Shown here in pieces: positions 5,512 to 6,002 of a DNA stretch of 6,002 nucleotides. The notes beneath the pieces are model-generated. The model was not told the DNA's origin, did no database searches, and saw only the letters and a program-made list of their open reading frames with translations. Source of the stretch: Deltaproteobacteria bacterium (GTDB lineage Bacteria > Desulfobacterota > Desulfovibrionia > Desulfovibrionales > Desulfovibrionaceae); NCBI GenBank assembly GCA_031253875.1, contig JAIRVN010000114.1, forward strand, positions 1 through 6,002, written 5' to 3'. Numbering within the stretch: the first letter of the stretch is position 1; the number at the start of each line of letters is the position of its first letter. The translations under genes and the position numbers were made by a program.

Positions 5512-5862
5512 TCATCTCCCGCGCTCATAGCCGGGCAGCACAACAGACGCCCCGTCTCCCGTCCCCTGGGCCTTGGGACAGGCATGCTGCAAGGTGCAAA
5601 TTTCACAGCCGCCCTTGAAGGGATAATGGGTCACCACCGCATAGCGTCGGGCCAGCGTTCCGCTCGGGGTATAGGGCAAACCCTCGGCGCTCAGGGCCGC
5701 GCGCAGCGTGTCGGTTGTGCGCGGCGCCGGAGCGCAGCCCGCATCCTGCACCTCCGGAAGAATGCCGTGCACGGTGCTCATGCACAGCACCTGGGCCAGC
5801 GCGTTATACAAATACGCGTCTGAAGGGCTCTCTTCCCAGACCTTGTCAACGTCCTCCTCCAC
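5512..5862 (-). CDS. Hypothetical protein with CX2CX5C motif, portion downstream of the TAG
   Basis: An open frame of 116 residues, if started at GTG 5862-5860, just after the in-frame TAG. It begins with an acidic helix (E-E-D-V-D-K-V-W-E-E-S-P-S-D-A), then N-A-L-A-Q-V-L-C-M and E-V-Q-D-A-G-C-A-P. The end holds R-R-Y-A-V-V-T...G-G-C-E-I-C-T-L-Q-H-A-C-P-K. The last three cysteines (CX2CX5C) with the upstream G-C-A-P Cys, 42 residues earlier, could bind zinc or an iron-sulfur cluster; that is inference. No Shine-Dalgarno precedes this GTG (upstream bases are AT-rich), so independent translation from here is doubtful and would rely on coupling to the stop next to it. The gene converges on the MORN operon, with 31 bases between the two stops. 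Confidence 0.5.
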   Translation of the reverse strand: MEEDVDKVWEESPSDAYLYNALAQVLCMSTVHGILPEVQDAGCAPAPRTTDTLRAALSAEGLPYTPSGTLARRYAVVTHYPFKGGCEICTLQHACPKAQGTGDGASVVLPGYERGR

Positions 5863-6000
5863 GTTCTAATTCAACCATACCGCAAGATATTCGACAGGAT
5901 CCGTCCTGATGCGCAGGGCATGCACTTCGGGCAGCCATTGCTCCCACAACTGCATGAGGCGCTCTGTCACTGCGCCGCCCAGGCGCGTTTCCTGACTCAT
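5512..6000 (-). pseudogene. Cysteine-motif hypothetical protein interrupted by an in-frame TAG
   Basis: Read from ATG at 6000-5998, the - strand gives 44 codons, one TAG at 5868-5866, then 117 more codons in the same frame to TGA at 5514-5512. The two halves read as one protein: the helix-like L-A-V-W-L-N before the stop continues as N-V-E-E-D-V-D-K-V-W after it, in the same codon style. With the stop repaired the product would be about 162 residues, without a signal peptide or membrane segments, so cytoplasmic. Four cysteines in the C-terminal half form CX42CX2CX5C. CAG to TAG is the simplest single change. The window ends two bases upstream of this ATG, so an earlier start cannot be excluded. 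It may be a recent nonsense mutation, a sequence error, or a read-through/recoded amber codon. I do not recognise the family with certainty. Confidence 0.55.
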
Positions 6001-6002
6001 GG

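Noticed and set aside
5498..5526. Inverted repeat GAGCGCG/CGCGCTC (5500-5506 with 5520-5526) between the converging genes, as a terminator
   Set aside because: The stem is 7 bp with a 13-base loop and has no T-run on either strand. It also overlaps the end of the - strand gene. Chance GC-rich pairing is as likely.
4776..5606. Antisense open frame of 276 codons opposite the second and third MORN genes
   Set aside because: It is the mirror of the repeat frames: its recurring F-x-I-x-F-x-H-A-V text is the antisense of the repeat codons. The + strand frames have signal peptides and ribosome binding or coupling signals.

Overview
The window is GC-rich, densely packed bacterial DNA. Six genes run on the + strand and one interrupted gene converges on them from the - strand. 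Codon use, the lipoprotein signals and the gene families suggest a Gram-negative bacterium. My best guess is a sulfate reducer of the Desulfovibrio type, from general resemblance only, since no taxonomic marker gene is present.

Positions 1-3099 hold ordinary chromosomal genes packed as an operon: the 3' end of a GNAT-like acetyltransferase, an extended SDR (NAD-dependent epimerase/dehydratase family), and a two-domain ABC-F ATPase. The first two genes overlap. The third starts within a few bases of the SDR stop, or overlaps it if the upstream GTG is used.

Positions 3134-5480 are the distinctive part: three consecutive genes for exported proteins made almost wholly of MORN-variant (YwqK/COG2849-type) repeats. 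The first and third are lipoproteins with an LSAC lipobox. The middle one has an ordinary signal peptide and a charged C-terminal tail. The repeat is 24 residues (72 bp) long, with a Y-[YD]-E-N-G core and a closing G-K-x-x-G. Each repeat array is preceded by a conserved 24-25 residue 'header' segment (Y-x-[ED]...L/I-D...G-x-x-x-x-G). The header occurs four times: twice in the first gene, which is internally duplicated, and once in each of the others. The genes therefore look like products of duplicating one 'header plus repeats' module. Automatic annotation often names such proteins 'YwqK family antitoxin', but here all are exported and no toxin gene is visible.

Positions 5512-6000 on the - strand encode what reads as one continuous protein with a CX42CX2CX5C cysteine pattern, split by a single in-frame TAG at 5868-5866. 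It may be a fresh pseudogene, a sequencing error, or a recoded amber. No RNA genes, CRISPR arrays, insertion sequences or convincing terminators were seen.
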